NCBI RefSeq assembly: GCF_002443255.2
Contig: NW_019211454.1
Location: 12,236,248-12,300,247 of the forward strand
DNA from: Varroa destructor
Taxonomy: Eukaryota; Arthropoda; Arachnida; Mesostigmata; Varroidae
Length of the DNA stretch: 64,000 nt
Direction: 5' to 3'
Shown: in pieces, positions 1-12,614 of the stretch
How positions within the stretch are numbered: the first letter of the stretch is position 1
Layout of the letters: every line of letters begins with the position of its first letter
Made by a program: the position numbers and the translations under genes
The notes under the pieces: model-generated
What the model was told of the DNA's origin: nothing
Databases searched by the model: none
The model's input: only the letters and a program-made list of their open reading frames with translations

Positions 1-447
1 CGTAGTGTGTAAGTAACAACCGAAAATTCTTGTGCTTAATAATCAAACACATTTCACTTAACGCTTCATAGGTTCTGGACGTCTAAAGGTAGCGACTAGT
101 AGTCAAACGAAATCCTTCTCTAGCCGCCGTATCGGACTGCTTCTTTAATATTGCATTAGTTTTTCCAGATTGTTTCGCTGCACAGTATTCGAAATTTGCG
201 CCAGCTCGTCACGAATTCGAGGAACTATCTAAAGATGTCATATTTTCTCATGTATTTTTACGAACTTGCTCGCTTCGAGCTTTCGGCATACTTGGCACGT
301 TAGCAAAGCACTATGCGCGATCTTGCTTCTCAGTCCGGTTTGTGAAAACGTTTATAATGCTACATCGTCTGGTCTTACCCGCCCAATTTTGAATGCAGGA
401 TAGCCACATATTGTATTGCACACGTAAGCTTCTCCTGCCTAACAATC

Positions 448-538
448 CAAGCGGAATTACTTCACTACGGTGACCAATACCACCGTCAGCTTTACTCTCG
501 TGGACTAATAAAGCAGCGAGATTGAGTAATTCCGCTGG
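448..538. repeat. Branched inverted repeat with two nested hairpins
   Basis: A perfect 12-bp outer stem joins AGCGGAATTACT (450-461) to AGTAATTCCGCT (525-536), and extends by CC/GG and CA/TG pairs across single-base bulges. Inside it lie two further hairpins: ACGGTG (467-472) with CACCGT (481-486), and TCTCG (496-500) with CGAGA (517-521). Together they make a three-way-junction fold. No homology to a known RNA was recognised. It may be a structured RNA, a foldback remnant or chance. Confidence 0.55.
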
Positions 539-1959
539 AATCTCACATATACACGCACGAGCTCACACATTTCGCTGAAAGCAGAGGATCAGTGTGATTA
601 GAACTAGCCTTATTGCTAGAAACCCCGACTAACTATAAGTTCGACCCGAACAGTAAGTGTCTTTTTTTAATTTTGAGTTGTCGCCGTCGAGCTGCTAAAA
701 TGTCTCATTTCAGGTCGATTCCAGCCCTCAACCGTTTGGTTGCCAACATCTGTCGACTTCATTTTGACCCTTAAATTTTTCGTCCTCAGAAGGACTCGCC
801 TTTTCAATGCGCTAGGGAAGAGGAACGAAGTCACTTCAAAGCGGGTGCTGCAGCAGCAGTAACAAAAAACCTGCTCTGTTACCCCCGCTTCTCTAGGTCG
901 AAAGGAGCGTAGAGATCACAGAATCTAACGAGGAAAAATGTCTTGAGGAGCGCAATCAAAAGGAATTGTTAGCGCTACTAGAAGATCTTGCTAAAACTTG
1001 ATTTTTCGATTGGTGTCTGGAAGCAACATGAGGACCCACGGTAGTGGCATCACAGTATTTTTAAGAGGTGCACTACTTCTGGAAGTTCACCAATTGCAGA
1101 AAAAAAAGCCAAAATTGAAATGGGACGTGTGAGAGTGTGAAACACGAAGAAACCCAGGCAGGGGCTTGGCTAGAATATTGAGAGCCCTGGACGCTATGAT
1201 CTTAGATTGATTGGACACACATGCGCTTGTCTCTCAACTGGTCTGAAAGGAAATGTCGATAACATACAGAAAAAATGTCCTGTTACAATTCAAGGAGTTA
1301 AGGAAAATTAAATAGATGAAGCACCACCATGTTATTTACAGCGGATTAGCGAACAACTGAAACAGTTTTAGCGGGATACATGGCACGATACTATCGTATG
1401 TACACTACAGAGTAGATGGTTAATTAATACGAGATGGAAACTGAGCTTGAAAAGCATTTTTGCTCAGGGCCTCCTGCAATCTATACGTTTACATTCTAAT
1501 TCTTCGTAGAGATGTGTTATTTCCGACCGTATTTCATATAGGGCGCTTTCGTCGAGCAGCCTTTAAGCTAAGCAACTGTATAAAATATATGGGGACTCTT
1601 TAAGGGTCGTCCCAGAAAATTTTGGTAAGTAAATCAAGTTACACTGTCTGGTGGCCGTCGAAAGCTGCGGTTTAACCCCCATCTAAGCGGAAGCTATTCA
1701 TAGGACAGAGGTGGAATGATGTATTGATCTCATGAACGCATTTTAATGCAGCTGACGACAAAAATATTCCTTTTTCAATTTCCCAAATGGAGTTATGTGA
1801 GCGTTTATTACCAAAGACTGTTTCCTTGCGCTACAGGAAATGCCGATTAGCGGCAAGAATTACATAGAAGAACGTAGTAGTAATGTATCTAGTCCACAGG
1901 CGGGCGTGGGTTGTTAAGAACGTATTCTTAATTTGCGTTAAAAGTGCGATACTTTGTGG

Positions 1960-1962
<3 letters not shown>

Positions 1963-2012
<50 letters not shown>
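1963..2012. repeat. (TA)25 microsatellite
   Basis: An uninterrupted 50-bp TA dinucleotide tract, the longest simple repeat in the window. The Tyr/Ile-rich frames that cross it are artefacts of the repeat. Expected to be length-polymorphic. Confidence 0.98.
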
Positions 2013-2015
<3 letters not shown>

Positions 2016-2059
2016 GAGATAAAGCTACACGGGCCAAAATATGTTTCACGCTATCGTTC

Positions 2060-2079
2060 GTCGGTGCCAGTCGGTGCCA
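2060..2079. repeat. Two-copy 10-bp tandem duplication
   Basis: GTCGGTGCCA occurs twice head to tail with no mismatch, consistent with a small replication-slippage duplication. Confidence 0.85.
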
Positions 2080-3297
2080 CTGGAGAAAATATGATTATAT
2101 CAGTATATTCGTCAAACACCTTTCTACTATATGGACAACCTGAGCCCACTACGATTTATTTATCCTATTACAGAATGTCGGCGACTGTATAGGTCTATAA
2201 GGCTAGCGTACATCGGCCAGAAGTAACGCTAAATAGGCCGCAAGCGATTTTATGGTAAAAAACCAATCATTCAACAAAGTTTCTTCTGTTACTCTAACTG
2301 CGAACGACGATGTTTCATAATCATATACTGCTTAATTAGATTAGCCTAAAAGTCATAGGTCCACCGAATTTTGCCATATCTCATTTTGACTGAGAGAACG
2401 CACTTTCCTAAGTCGACTGCCTGTGTTATAGATTATTCTTAAACAATGCGTACTGCCAAAATTTCCTCTAACTTCTTTCTATCCTCAATTTTCCCACACG
2501 TGTGACACCTTATTGGCGGCAACGATATCTGGTCCAACGTGTTGCTAAATACGACGACCTGAGCTGTATTTTTTTTTTTTTAGTTTTCCTGTAAAATTGT
2601 CATAAACGGAATTTGGTTACATTTATGTTCGACTCTCAGGGTGGTCCTGTAATGTGACTGCTTTTTATAAAACGTAATTTGTTGTTCATTGGTTGATCTG
2701 CATAAAGTTTATCTTTCGCATAACCGAAAAGGGAATGACGGCCATGAAATCAATTGACTGGAAAAGCTATCGTCTAATGAAACTAAGTGATATTCATGCC
2801 CAGAGCTATTGAATATGAGCCACCATAGTTAATAGGCGGCCACGACAGAAACGATTGGGGCTGGTCCCTTGCCCTTAGTCAAACAGCCTCAGCCTGGTCA
2901 GACGGCCCAGGGCGTGCCTAGATGTGACTTATCGTGCAGCACAGTGATTTTGTTAAATATTTCTAAAGAAATATTGAAAAAACGTTTCGTTGCTGGTATT
3001 ATTGTGCGTATCGATCAATCCACGAAGTTTTTGTAACACTGTCGTTGTCCTAGAACGTTGGTACGGATCGCCTCATACGTAATTCATTTTCGAAATAAAT
3101 CAGAGTGTTAAAAAGTTTGATTGTCGTTTAGCCGCTGACCCTCTCTGTTGGCTATGTGGCATTCGTACACTGAGCAAGTTTACTAAAGATTTACTAATTT
3201 CACAAGGAGCCAGTAGAATATCGTTTTACCTCATTATGATTTTTTTTATTTATAGGGAATATAGTATATATAAATGACAAGTCTATGAACATTGACT

Positions 3298-3323
3298 ATT
3301 TCGTTATAGACCAATAACGAAAT
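3298..3323. repeat. Perfect 10-bp hairpin
   Basis: ATTTCGTTAT (3298-3307) pairs with ATAACGAAAT (3314-3323) across a 6-nt loop. No T-run or gene end beside it suggests a terminator. It belongs to the scattered hairpin class described in the findings. Confidence 0.75.
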
Positions 3324-3650
3324 TTAATTTTGTGTTGTTTCCCTATATTTGCCCCCCTTAGCAACGCCAGCACAGCAGACATGCTTCACAGCATATTTGC
3401 TGCATAAAACACCCTCGTGAATAGACAATGCTTGTTCGTCATTGCCTTTCCAGTTGGCATAGAATCACATTTCTTTCCTGTTTCGTACCCCTCTCGTTGC
3501 CATTAATATCACCCCCAACTGTCTCCTCACGCTGGTGGGCGTCTAGTCTTCCCTTTTCAAAGTCGCCACAACAAAATTCCACAGACAGATACCCGCCACC
3601 CCCTCCCTCCAAATTCTAAACAGTGTTGTAAAGATAAATGTGCACACATT

Positions 3651-4152
3651 TTGTTCCCTGCTGATACCTATATACAAGGCTTAGCTTGCTTCCGTGGACA
3701 ATCTACGACGGTGATACTATACAGTGCGCCGCACACACTCGGCACACCTGATGGCCTGAAATACACAGTATCACGACTTTTCTTTTTTCCCGAGGGCCGA
3801 CTTTCCACGGGCAGCTTTCGCCATCTAATGCAGGCGTGTACTCTGTAGAAGGCGGGGCCTGCAGGGGAACAAGGCGGGCTGCTGTTACAGGAGAAGCTTT
3901 CACGGCGGCCGAAATTAGAAGCGACTACGAAGGCCTATCCCACTCTCTGTGGGCGAAGACAGAATAGTACACATGGCGCTATGGCATCATCGTGTGCTCG
4001 TTCCGTGTTCGTTATTCGTGTTTCCGACTATTTCGTGACGTCGTCGTAGACACGCCTGAATAAGTGTGACATTAACGTACTAAGTGTCGTCGGCGCATGA
4101 GAGTCGCTGTGCGTTGTCCGGAGAAACATGGAAGTAAACCTCCTTGAGGAAG
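3651..4152 (+). promoter_or_regulatory. GC-rich promoter-like region with possible first exon
   Basis: GC content rises to more than half around 3840-3960, against an AT-rich background. It contains a GC-box-like GGCGGGGCC (3851-3859), a CTCF-like TAGATGGCG core on the minus strand near 3818-3826 and a CRE-like TGACGTCG (4036-4043). An ATG at 4128 opens eight codons (MEVNLLEE) and then meets AAG|GTATTT, a reasonable 5' splice site with GT at 4153-4154. This is compatible with a promoter, 5' UTR and short coding first exon of a plus-strand gene with a long first intron. An upstream overlapping frame from 4097 (16 codons) could act as a uORF. No matching second exon was identified, so the model is an inference from composition and motifs. 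Confidence 0.3.
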
Positions 4153-4534
4153 GTATTTCGCGTTAAACCACAGTGCGATCTAGTATATGTTTTATAAAGA
4201 TTACAAAAATTCTCTTTGTTCTATTTATGTTTTTAATCAGTTATGCAGTGGCGGTCACCACGTAGCCGTCTACACCATTTAAATAATGAGTATTTACTGT
4301 GTGGGCGGAAAATAGAGATTCGCGATCTATACTTGAGCCTTTACAGCTAGTACTAACTCATGTCACCCGAATGATGCTCTTAGAAACTGAGCTAGTTATG
4401 TAATGACGACCCAAAAAAAAAACACAGCGACTGCTTAATTTCATCTGCCATTGGTAGGTCTGTGCTTCTAGCGTTCCATTCATCATGGTGAGTCGCGTTA
4501 TAATGAAGAATGCTGAAAGCGAAGGATTTAATTA

Positions 4535-4552
4535 ATAAATAAATAAATAAAT
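4535..4552. repeat. (TAAA)n microsatellite
   Basis: About four and a half perfect TAAA units. Confidence 0.9.
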
Positions 4553-5633
4553 GTGTAAAGATGTTTGATTTTGAAAAAAAAAAGTGAAATCTATATTATT
4601 TTTCAAATAAATATGAATTAATCTCTCCGGGAATTTTTACCAGTTGGATGGGCATTTGAACAAACATAAATTCGAGCGCTTTTTGAGCGCCAAAAAATGA
4701 TTCGGTCGAATTCGGATGAAAAGCCTTATGGATATGTCAGCCTCCGACGATGGCATTGTCCGTCACAGCGCATAGATGTAATGGATATATGCACAAAACC
4801 GAAAAGGCTTACAACACGACTCTGCGTAATTACTACTGTATTATGATGTTATGAAATTTCGTATACGATAACTTTCAAAAATCTTGGTGCCGAAATAACG
4901 GTTCATTTTATACTCTACGAAATAAGTTTTTGTAAGGACCTTTTACGATCTCTCATAATTCAGTCTGCCTAAAGGCGTATCGTGGAATTGGTGTCAAAGA
5001 AGTTCAGGAAAACCACAATTTACTCCATGTTTTGACAACGCTGGATTTTTACTCTGGATAATTTGACTCGTTCTTTGGGTCGTATTGAGGCGGTGCTAAA
5101 TATATACTGGCCCGGCACCTAGATTCAACTTTTCCCAACTTATTTAGTAAAAGCTATCACACACGGAAGTTGAGCTGCAACAGAATATAGCTTTTCGAAA
5201 TGCGCAATAATAGCTACGAACGAGTTAGCTACGTGAAACATTAATATAATTAACAATATTAACACCAAAATCTAACATTGACGACTTTCGCTATCGGCGG
5301 CTCGAATTGGTCTATCGAGCCGCAAAGATCCTACAATAGAACTCGGTCATGCTACATGTGTAGTACCAAAGAATGATAGATAATAGAACGGGGCAAAATT
5401 ATCCGTAGGTCTATTTCAGTTGTCCAGACTCCAGCAAGGAGTGAATACCGTAAAAGAAAATAATAAGTACGTCATGCTTTGGAATGTTACTTTTATTAGA
5501 ATTCAAAACGCCGTGCAGTAGATGCAGTTACTAGATTACAGGAGTGTGACATAGACTTTTCTGGATAGCTCGCATATCTCGGTATTTATAAAGCTCATTC
5601 GTCACTGTGAAGAAAATCCCCGCCTGGCCTGCT

Positions 5634-5680
5634 AATCGCAGACCCGACTGCGATTCCTGGTCGCAGATGATGTACATCAT
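5634..5680. repeat. 8-bp hairpin followed by 14-bp palindrome
   Basis: AATCGCAG (5634-5641) pairs with CTGCGATT (5648-5655) over the loop ACCCGA. Eleven bases further on is the perfect palindrome ATGATGTACATCAT (5667-5680). Each alone is within chance range; their closeness makes the spot worth noting. Confidence 0.6.
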
Positions 5681-6522
5681 ATATAGTCTACCTTAGTTTG
5701 ATTGAATCGTTTTTCCTACTGTTTGTTTTGCTACAGAGAGAGCAACAAGCCAGCATTTCAATGACTGATAAAGGGTAAGAATCGCAGAACTTACACTCAA
5801 CGCTGTGCTGTTGGTACCTAAAAAACAGCTAGAGTTCGAAGCCCTTTCATTTCAGTAGCTAGTAATTCCTAAACCTATTAAAATCCTAAAGAAACCCTCC
5901 AATTATCGCTAATTTTCGTTATGTCTAATTGTGGTGCAATGGCTTAGAACAATAAAATTTTAAGCCGTAGAAGGCATCTATGGGCAAGATTTGCATCAGA
6001 CTGCACACTCGTTATGTCTGATAAACTTGGTAAACAACTGTGACCGTCAAATTATTTCTATTGCATTGCAGCGTTCGCGTTGACTGGTATTTATACGAAC
6101 TGAGAAATATCGAGTTCCGTTCGACTGGACGCTGAAATGGTATTTAGCAAGCTGTAAAAGCTACTTTCTTAATTAGAAGATTTCACCAACGGGATAGACT
6201 TCTTCTCGCCGTTACTCAATCTTCCTAACGAATCACGCGGAGCAAATCGGTTCGACGTTACGCATGGATAATTTCAGCAAGAAAGCTTAACTATAGTAGG
6301 GTCACGTTCGAGGCAGCCACCTTGTGCAAGGGAGCCACGATGATTCTATTTAGACAAACGTCAAGAGTTTAATCGAAAGCAGGCTGCTGCAACTAAACAA
6401 GACGCAGCGAATTAATAGCAGGCCCATACAATAAAGCTTGACCAGCAAGTCAGTTTGCTAGCAAAGCAATACTATTTTCACACGTTGGAAACAGGCTCAT
6501 AGGACAGAAACCTATTTTAGTT

Positions 6523-6561
6523 TGCCCGTTATCGATAGACCCTAAGCATCGATAAGCGGCA
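6523..6561. repeat. 12-bp hairpin with internal loop
   Basis: TTATCGAT (6529-6536) pairs with ATCGATAA (6548-6555) over an 11-nt loop. The stem continues as TGCC/GGCA beyond a 2x2 internal loop, giving 12 base pairs in all. Confidence 0.6.
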
Positions 6562-7174
6562 CGAAATAGTGCGCTCCATCATACATAATCAGATCGTACT
6601 CAATGCTGTACTAACTATATCTTGCAAATACCAAAATGAATGAAACTATCAGCTGTATTGGCACAGAATGCACACAGTCTTACAAAGTACTAACCTACTA
6701 CAACCGACTGATTAGATAAAACCAGTTCGAGGGCTTGTTTTTTTTTACGAAATTACGCTGCTCTTCATCGAAGACTTAGCGAACCTGTGGGTCTTTAAGT
6801 TGTTTCAATCAGCCAACTTTATCGAGTTCTGAACAATAGACGGTACTATACTACCCAACTTCCCAAGGCTAGTCAGGCCAAGCAAGCGTTTGACAACAAC
6901 GCATCTGGCGGATTTAGCTATTACGTAGGAACCAAAACTGTTTGGCTGTATAAAGCCCTTTATCTCTACCGCTCCCTTTTACACGTTTGGGGTGGAAAAG
7001 CTCCCCTCGTTGATGTTTTTTTGCTACTTCCGAATGTGGCTGCTCTAGGCTTCCGTAGAAAGAGCTGCGTTCTTGACAAAAAAATTTCAATTACCCGATT
7101 GATACCTTCCGAATCGTTTGGTCCCTCAAGGTTTCAGATATAAATCCGCCTGGTATCCAACAACTGGTAACGTT

Positions 7175-7211
7175 AGCGTACGAGTAGTACATAAGCCTGT
7201 ACTACTTCGCT
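7175..7211. repeat. Imperfect hairpin around an 8-nt loop
   Basis: AGTAGTAC (7183-7190) pairs with GTACTACT (7199-7206). AGCG/CGCT flanks extend the stem across an asymmetric internal loop. Confidence 0.55.
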
Positions 7212-7493
7212 GTTCAATAACTTATCTGAGGTATATAATAGAACAACTTGAGAAACCGAAAAAACAACGAGCAAACATTATATATACCCACTAGAATTCG
7301 CTCACCTCAGGTTGAGCCGTATGATTTATTAATGCAAACCATATGTGCAGTCCTCCTACGGGGAAACTACGTCAAAACTTTCGCTCGTTCGATCATCCAT
7401 CAGCTAATTAGCGAACGAGCACTACTCGGCTTCTAGTGCCCACGCTTTCTCTAGACTTCCATCATTTTATCCATTCAACGAACGAGCTCTCAA

Positions 7494-7507
7494 ATATGAG
7501 CTCATAT
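7494..7507. repeat. 14-bp perfect palindrome
   Basis: ATATGAGCTCATAT is self-complementary. Several palindromes of this length are expected by chance in 64 kb of this composition, so no function is claimed. Confidence 0.7.
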
Positions 7508-7866
7508 ATATGAACGAAGCAAGGTTACATGAGCGACAAGTCAACCTCACTAGTAGCTGAACATACAAGACGTGGCAAGATGGGTGTAGTTGAACTTCGA
7601 CTTTACCTAGATTTTGCGAAAAAAGTATCGTTCGAAATCTGAGCATGCAGAGTCGAATGATGCCCAATTAGGTTGCCCACTTTTGAATCATTAATTAACT
7701 TTCGTTGACGCACACTTTTTCTTGTCACGCTCAATGCCTAAATTTAATTTGATTGATGATGATGGGTCATTGTCGGAAAAGCGTACAAAAGCCACACTGG
7801 TCAAAGTGATGGCAAATGATGGCATAAATGAACGACGAATTTCCATTCATGAATGTATAAGAGTTT

Positions 7867-7886
7867 TAAAAGCTAAACAGCTTTTA
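7867..7886. repeat. 8-bp hairpin with AAAC loop
   Basis: TAAAAGCT pairs with AGCTTTTA over a 4-nt loop, inside a 73-codon frame that does not otherwise look coding. Confidence 0.6.
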
Positions 7887-9769
7887 TCATTAGATTCCCC
7901 CTCCGGTCCACAGTATGTTCAAGCCTTATCGGTAATTTTGTAAACTTTACACAGAACAACAAGCATATCGGGTCCATTCTTTGTCGTTTCGCATAAGTTC
8001 GTCTTCGAGGCAACTCGGCCTTCCCTTATTCAATAAGACAGTGTATATGACATTTTTTCATCTGCCAACATTTTCTGTTGTCCATACTGACCAACTTTAC
8101 TAGTCTGAGCTCTTCTCTCACACTTTTTCTGCTCTTCTGACCCAGAGTCCTTTACTACAGTAAATCGTGGGCATTTGTTCCAAGAAACCCATCAGATATC
8201 GAATACATAAGACGCTACGACAAGACATGTCTTCCTCTTAGCTGCAAGTTTCGCTGTCGAACATACTAACACATCGCAACTAAAGACTAATGATTAACGA
8301 GCCTATTACCTAGCCGGTTGAATAGGAGAGGGTCTACTAACCGACATGGCAACTTTACCTACCGTGTGTCTCTTGCTCCAGCTAATTTAGACGATGCCCA
8401 TTCCAATGGCAAGTTTTACTTGGCTTGGAGCTCTACATACTATGCCTTTCCAGTTATCACCTTCAGAAGTCCCAATTGCGCCCCAAGCTTGCCGACGTAA
8501 AGAACATAGGGATTCTGTGTTCTCTAATGAAAGAAGAGTATAAGCTTTTAACCGCTTCAGGCTATGCACCTTTAGCGTTCGGCCTAAGGAAGATCAAAGT
8601 TTAGATATAATATCAGACGACAACCGAAAGGAAAAATCGATAAAGCTGGTGGAGTCTGTTCTCTATGGAGAGAACCCAACGTTATTTAATTAGCGTATCT
8701 AACAAGACAATGAAGAAAAATCACGTTTTCCTTCAGATAATGAAATACAATCACAAGATCAGAAAACTCTGTTTTACTGGTGGAAAAGACAAAATGCTCT
8801 CTATGGGAATGCAGAAGATCGCGAAACACTATAACTAGAACATCTGTCTAATAATAAATATTTATCAGTTATCAATGGATATGGAAAGCAAGTCTGCTGG
8901 AAAAAAGTAACTATATAAGGTATATACGTTAAGGCCGATATTATTATTATCCATGAAAAAAAAAAAAATAATATTGGCAATGAACACGACATCAGTAATT
9001 GTTTTCGCATGAAGACAGGTCAGAAACAGGATTCTTAAGTAAAGACTTCAGGGCACCTAGCCTGCGTCCTCAACAAATGGGAAAACTCGAAATGTTTTTT
9101 TCACGTATGAATGCAACAATTAGTTCGTTAAACGTTTCGTGTAAGCGACACCAGCGCCTGTACCTTCTACTGACAATAGGCTTACAGCTACATTTTCGTA
9201 CAACGATCTGGAACTTCCTTGGAGCTTCGACCCATGACTGAGAATAAAAAGAGTACGATTTTTCTAATGAATAACTTTTATGTCCATCCTGAGCGATCCT
9301 CTCAGTGTCAGAACAGCCGCAATTGTCGTTTCCTTATAGTTTCTATAGCGCGCTGAAATAACAAGGTGTATATCTGCAGAACTTTTTAGATAGTATATTC
9401 ATCATAAGATATAGCTCAAAAAAGAACCGGCTACATTGTATGAGTGGAACGAAACCTTTGTTAGGTACTGCTTATTAAAGGTTAAAGCTTATTTTTCTCT
9501 TTGCAAACCGTTTCTCTTTATCTTAGCTAGTTAATAGATAATAAATCTCCTTTAATCGAGAAGTTTTCAGACTACATTCCGAATAGAAGCACCGGTTTTG
9601 AAGGTGATTCCGAATACGGTTCTTATTTATCAGAACGTCTTACCATTTTTGCCTTAAATACATGCACTACCACCCAGTCATTACGGGGGCTGTTTCAATA
9701 GGCCTCTACCCAGAAGCCCGTATATAAGCAACCGTTTGTGCAATTAATTTCCGTGAGGCACATGTGATG

Positions 9770-9801
9770 GACTTAGCGTAATCTGGACGTTACGCTAAGT
9801 C
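9770..9801. repeat. Perfect 12-bp hairpin
   Basis: GACTTAGCGTAA (9770-9781) pairs without mismatch with TTACGCTAAGTC (9790-9801) around the 8-nt loop TCTGGACG. A G·T wobble and a T-A pair extend it outward. A 12-bp perfect stem with so short a loop is unlikely by chance in a window this size. Confidence 0.85.
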
Positions 9802-10860
9802 TAGCTGTAGCTTCGTAACTACACCTCTTCATATTTATATCAATATTACTGAAGACAGAAAGGTTACTATACAGATTAAGTATAGTATAGTATATAAATG
9901 ATCAACGACAGAGAGAAGAATATATGCTACGACCGATCTACGTTCAGTAACTCGAATGATGACATATTGTCATCACGAAGGTATACATCGACCCTCATGC
10001 TGCGCATAATCTGTTGCGTGCACTTCAAGAGCGATTGTGTCAAAAGCTAAAATAGCAATGCCATTTTGTAAACCTTTAAATGAAGCAGCTGCCATAAAAG
10101 TTCAGATTAACTAGATCAATAGTAAAGAACGTAATCGCATGCTTAAGCCATCTAAGAAGAGATTATTGATCAGCCTGCAACGATTCTGTCACTGAGAAAC
10201 GAAGTTAAACAAAGTGACCACGGTTTTTGTAACGGTATGAATGGATTAATATTTTGAACCTATTAGATAGTTCATATCAAACGGGGTGAGAAAAACAACC
10301 AGTCGCTACTCTTGGAACAACACAATTCTGCTTAGAAATATCATTATATTATGCAATAAGTCTACTAAAATGTCCTCACCATCTGCCCCAACCTCGTTTA
10401 CGCTATTACGCACTGACGGCTAGTTAATACGTGAGACAACGACGAGGATAACTGTTGTCAAGGCATTGTCTACGATAAGCGGCAAACCCCACCCTATTAA
10501 CTGGTTAACCGAAGCTTCGTATGTAAATCGACAACTAGCCGATATAGAAACGTACATTTGCCATAATATGTCAGCTAAAATACACACGCTTCTGCTGTAG
10601 TATGTGCGATCCAAATATATCCGCTTCGGACGCAGATTAGCTACCCATTCCCCCAGCCCAGGGGCAGTACCAAAAGCTTGTTAGTTTGGCTTGTTATCCG
10701 GTACGCAAATACAAAGTGTGGGCAGCAGGCTGGAACTGTATATGGTTTCAGCTAGCTTCATCCTGAGTTGGCCATTTTCTCAGTCGTCGCCGTGTGCAGC
10801 ATTCAAGGATCACTCAATATTACACCATATATGTCATTTGGCACAATGAACCAGAACTAA

Positions 10861-10922
10861 CTTTTCTATTTAGCTTTTCTATTTTATATAAAGAGCTATT
10901 CTATATTATATAAAGAGCTATT
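10861..10922. repeat. Two nested short tandem duplications
   Basis: A 22-bp unit at 10879-10900 is repeated at 10901-10922 with one mismatch; its core is TTATATAAAGAGCTATT. Just upstream and overlapping, a 13-bp unit beginning CTTTTCTATTT occurs twice (10861-10873 and 10874-10886). Confidence 0.85.
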
Positions 10923-12596
10923 TATAACGTTTGTGATACAGTAGCCAAAAGAAGATGTTTTCGGCTGTCACAGAAGCGTCAAGCCAAGCGACATGATGGC
11001 TTATCCAAGAAACCCTGTCCAATTGATCTTTAATGATCTATGATACGCCTATAGTGGTAAGATGAACAAACAAAGAAGAAACGAATAAGAGTCCTGTCGA
11101 AGGTGTTTAATGTATAGTCATACTTTTCTTTATAGTGGTCTTTACACATCAGAGAGCATTGCACCCTATTGAAAATTACGCATCGACAGCATATTTGATA
11201 TATCACAGATTGATCGATTGATTGACACCTAATGCTGTTATCGAACAAATACAGACATAACAAAATATACTCTCAGCTAGGCATGATCGTTCTTTTCTTC
11301 CTGCTTGTCTCCTACCTATAAAACATGTACAGTTCTATACAACCTTTGTTTTCCTTTCAAGTCTATAAGCTAGCGGAAATAATGTAACTTTAGTCTGTCT
11401 AATTAACTATTTGAGTTATGCTATTTGACAGGTGATGCTGGTACGATGTGAACCACACTAGTTTGAATTTCTTTTTTCGTACGTGTTTAAGATGTGTACA
11501 GTTTACTTTTCTTAAATCGATTTTTTTAAAAAACAATTTTTACTTAAGAAATGTCTTTAACTTTCTTTTAGTCGTTTCATTTGGAAGCGAGATACATATA
11601 ATTTGTGCAGCGTTGAGCTAATCCAACAGTTGAGACCAATCAAAAGTGGTCGTTTTTGATATTATTCAGCTGTGTGTACGGATACGCTTGCCTCGCTGGT
11701 TTGTCATCTTACAATATTAAAAAACGTAATACATTTAAGTCCGAAAAAAAATTTCAATTCGATGGATCACGCATTCAGCGTTGGTGTGGCGGTCATCATT
11801 GCTGAGAATTTCGATTTATTAATTTTTGGTTACTGGACCTTGCTAGTTGTAACGGTTTGATACTGCTAAAATAGACGGGCATTCAACAAAGTATTACATA
11901 CCAAGGTATCTACCCGCGTATGACGAAACGAACGCATCAACTCGTGGATTAGCCAAACACTACATCTATGGCCGTCTATATATATCCAATACCAGTTCTT
12001 CAGACCTATGCCAGACCCAGCCAAACGTGTCCTATGACTGCACCAGTGGCACAGAATTAGTCTATCTACTTTAAAAAGCAACTACTGAGCATCGGTTTCG
12101 GCCCGAACGGCCAACAGACGGATACATTTTTTATAGAGTTCTTAGATTTCTGCTTTGTGGCGCGGTTGTTTTTTGTTGTGGATCACCGAACATCATCATA
12201 CAATTACTAGAGATTACGAATAAAAACATACAGATCGAAAAATTCAGGAGGGCTGACTGTTTATCGCTCGCGAAGTTTAATAACGGAGCAAATTATCAAG
12301 GAAACTCGTAGTCGTGTCGGAAATCCTCACAGAAATCCGCAAATCTAGTTTAGCATAGATAGTTATTAAAAAATATGGATCCTCAATTATTAACGAAGTC
12401 GCAAATACTATCTGATCACTCTTTCCTGTTCCATCTTTTATCGAACGGCAGGCACGATTAACGCTTAATACACTCACTCGTACGGACTACTTTAGGTAGT
12501 GAAGCAAATAATAGCTTCAAGACTTCACGAGCGCCGTCAACCTGTTTTTCATTGAGATATAAAGCTACTTCGTACAGAAGCAGTAGTTAAATATGT

Positions 12597-12614
12597 AAAA
12601 AAAAAAAAAAAAAG
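12597..12614. repeat. Poly(A)18 tract
   Basis: Eighteen consecutive A. There is no recognisable retroposed gene or target-site duplication next to it, so it is treated as a simple homopolymer. Confidence 0.95.

Larger units (their letters stand above)
1..3340. other. Gene-free block, intergenic or intronic
   Basis: No open frame here looks coding: the only ones above 60 codons (about 1831-2192) are translations of a TA microsatellite. The block holds a branched inverted repeat near 448-538, a (TA)25 tract, a 10-bp tandem duplication at 2060-2079, a T13 run at 2569-2581 and a 10-bp hairpin at 3298-3323. A 61-bp interval at 653-713 has GTAAGT and TTTCAG ends but no convincing flanking exons. 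Confidence 0.6.

Noticed and set aside
653..713. 61-bp intron-like interval: GTAAGT, pyrimidine-rich end, TTTCAG
   Set aside because: The ends fit, but the donor follows ACA and not AG, and no credible coding frame was found on both sides. GTAAGT is about as frequent in the window as composition predicts.
1831..2192. Three Tyr/Ile-rich open frames on both strands
   Set aside because: They are translations of the (TA)25 microsatellite and have no independent coding signal.
7494..7507. 14-bp palindromes here and at 5667 and 60921 as regulatory sites
   Set aside because: My estimate is that around half a dozen palindromes of this length occur by chance in 64 kb of such DNA.
7666..7943. AATTAGGTTGCCC, reminiscent of mariner terminal repeats, next to a 73-codon frame
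   Set aside because: No second terminal repeat, no TA duplication and no transposase-like residues were seen.
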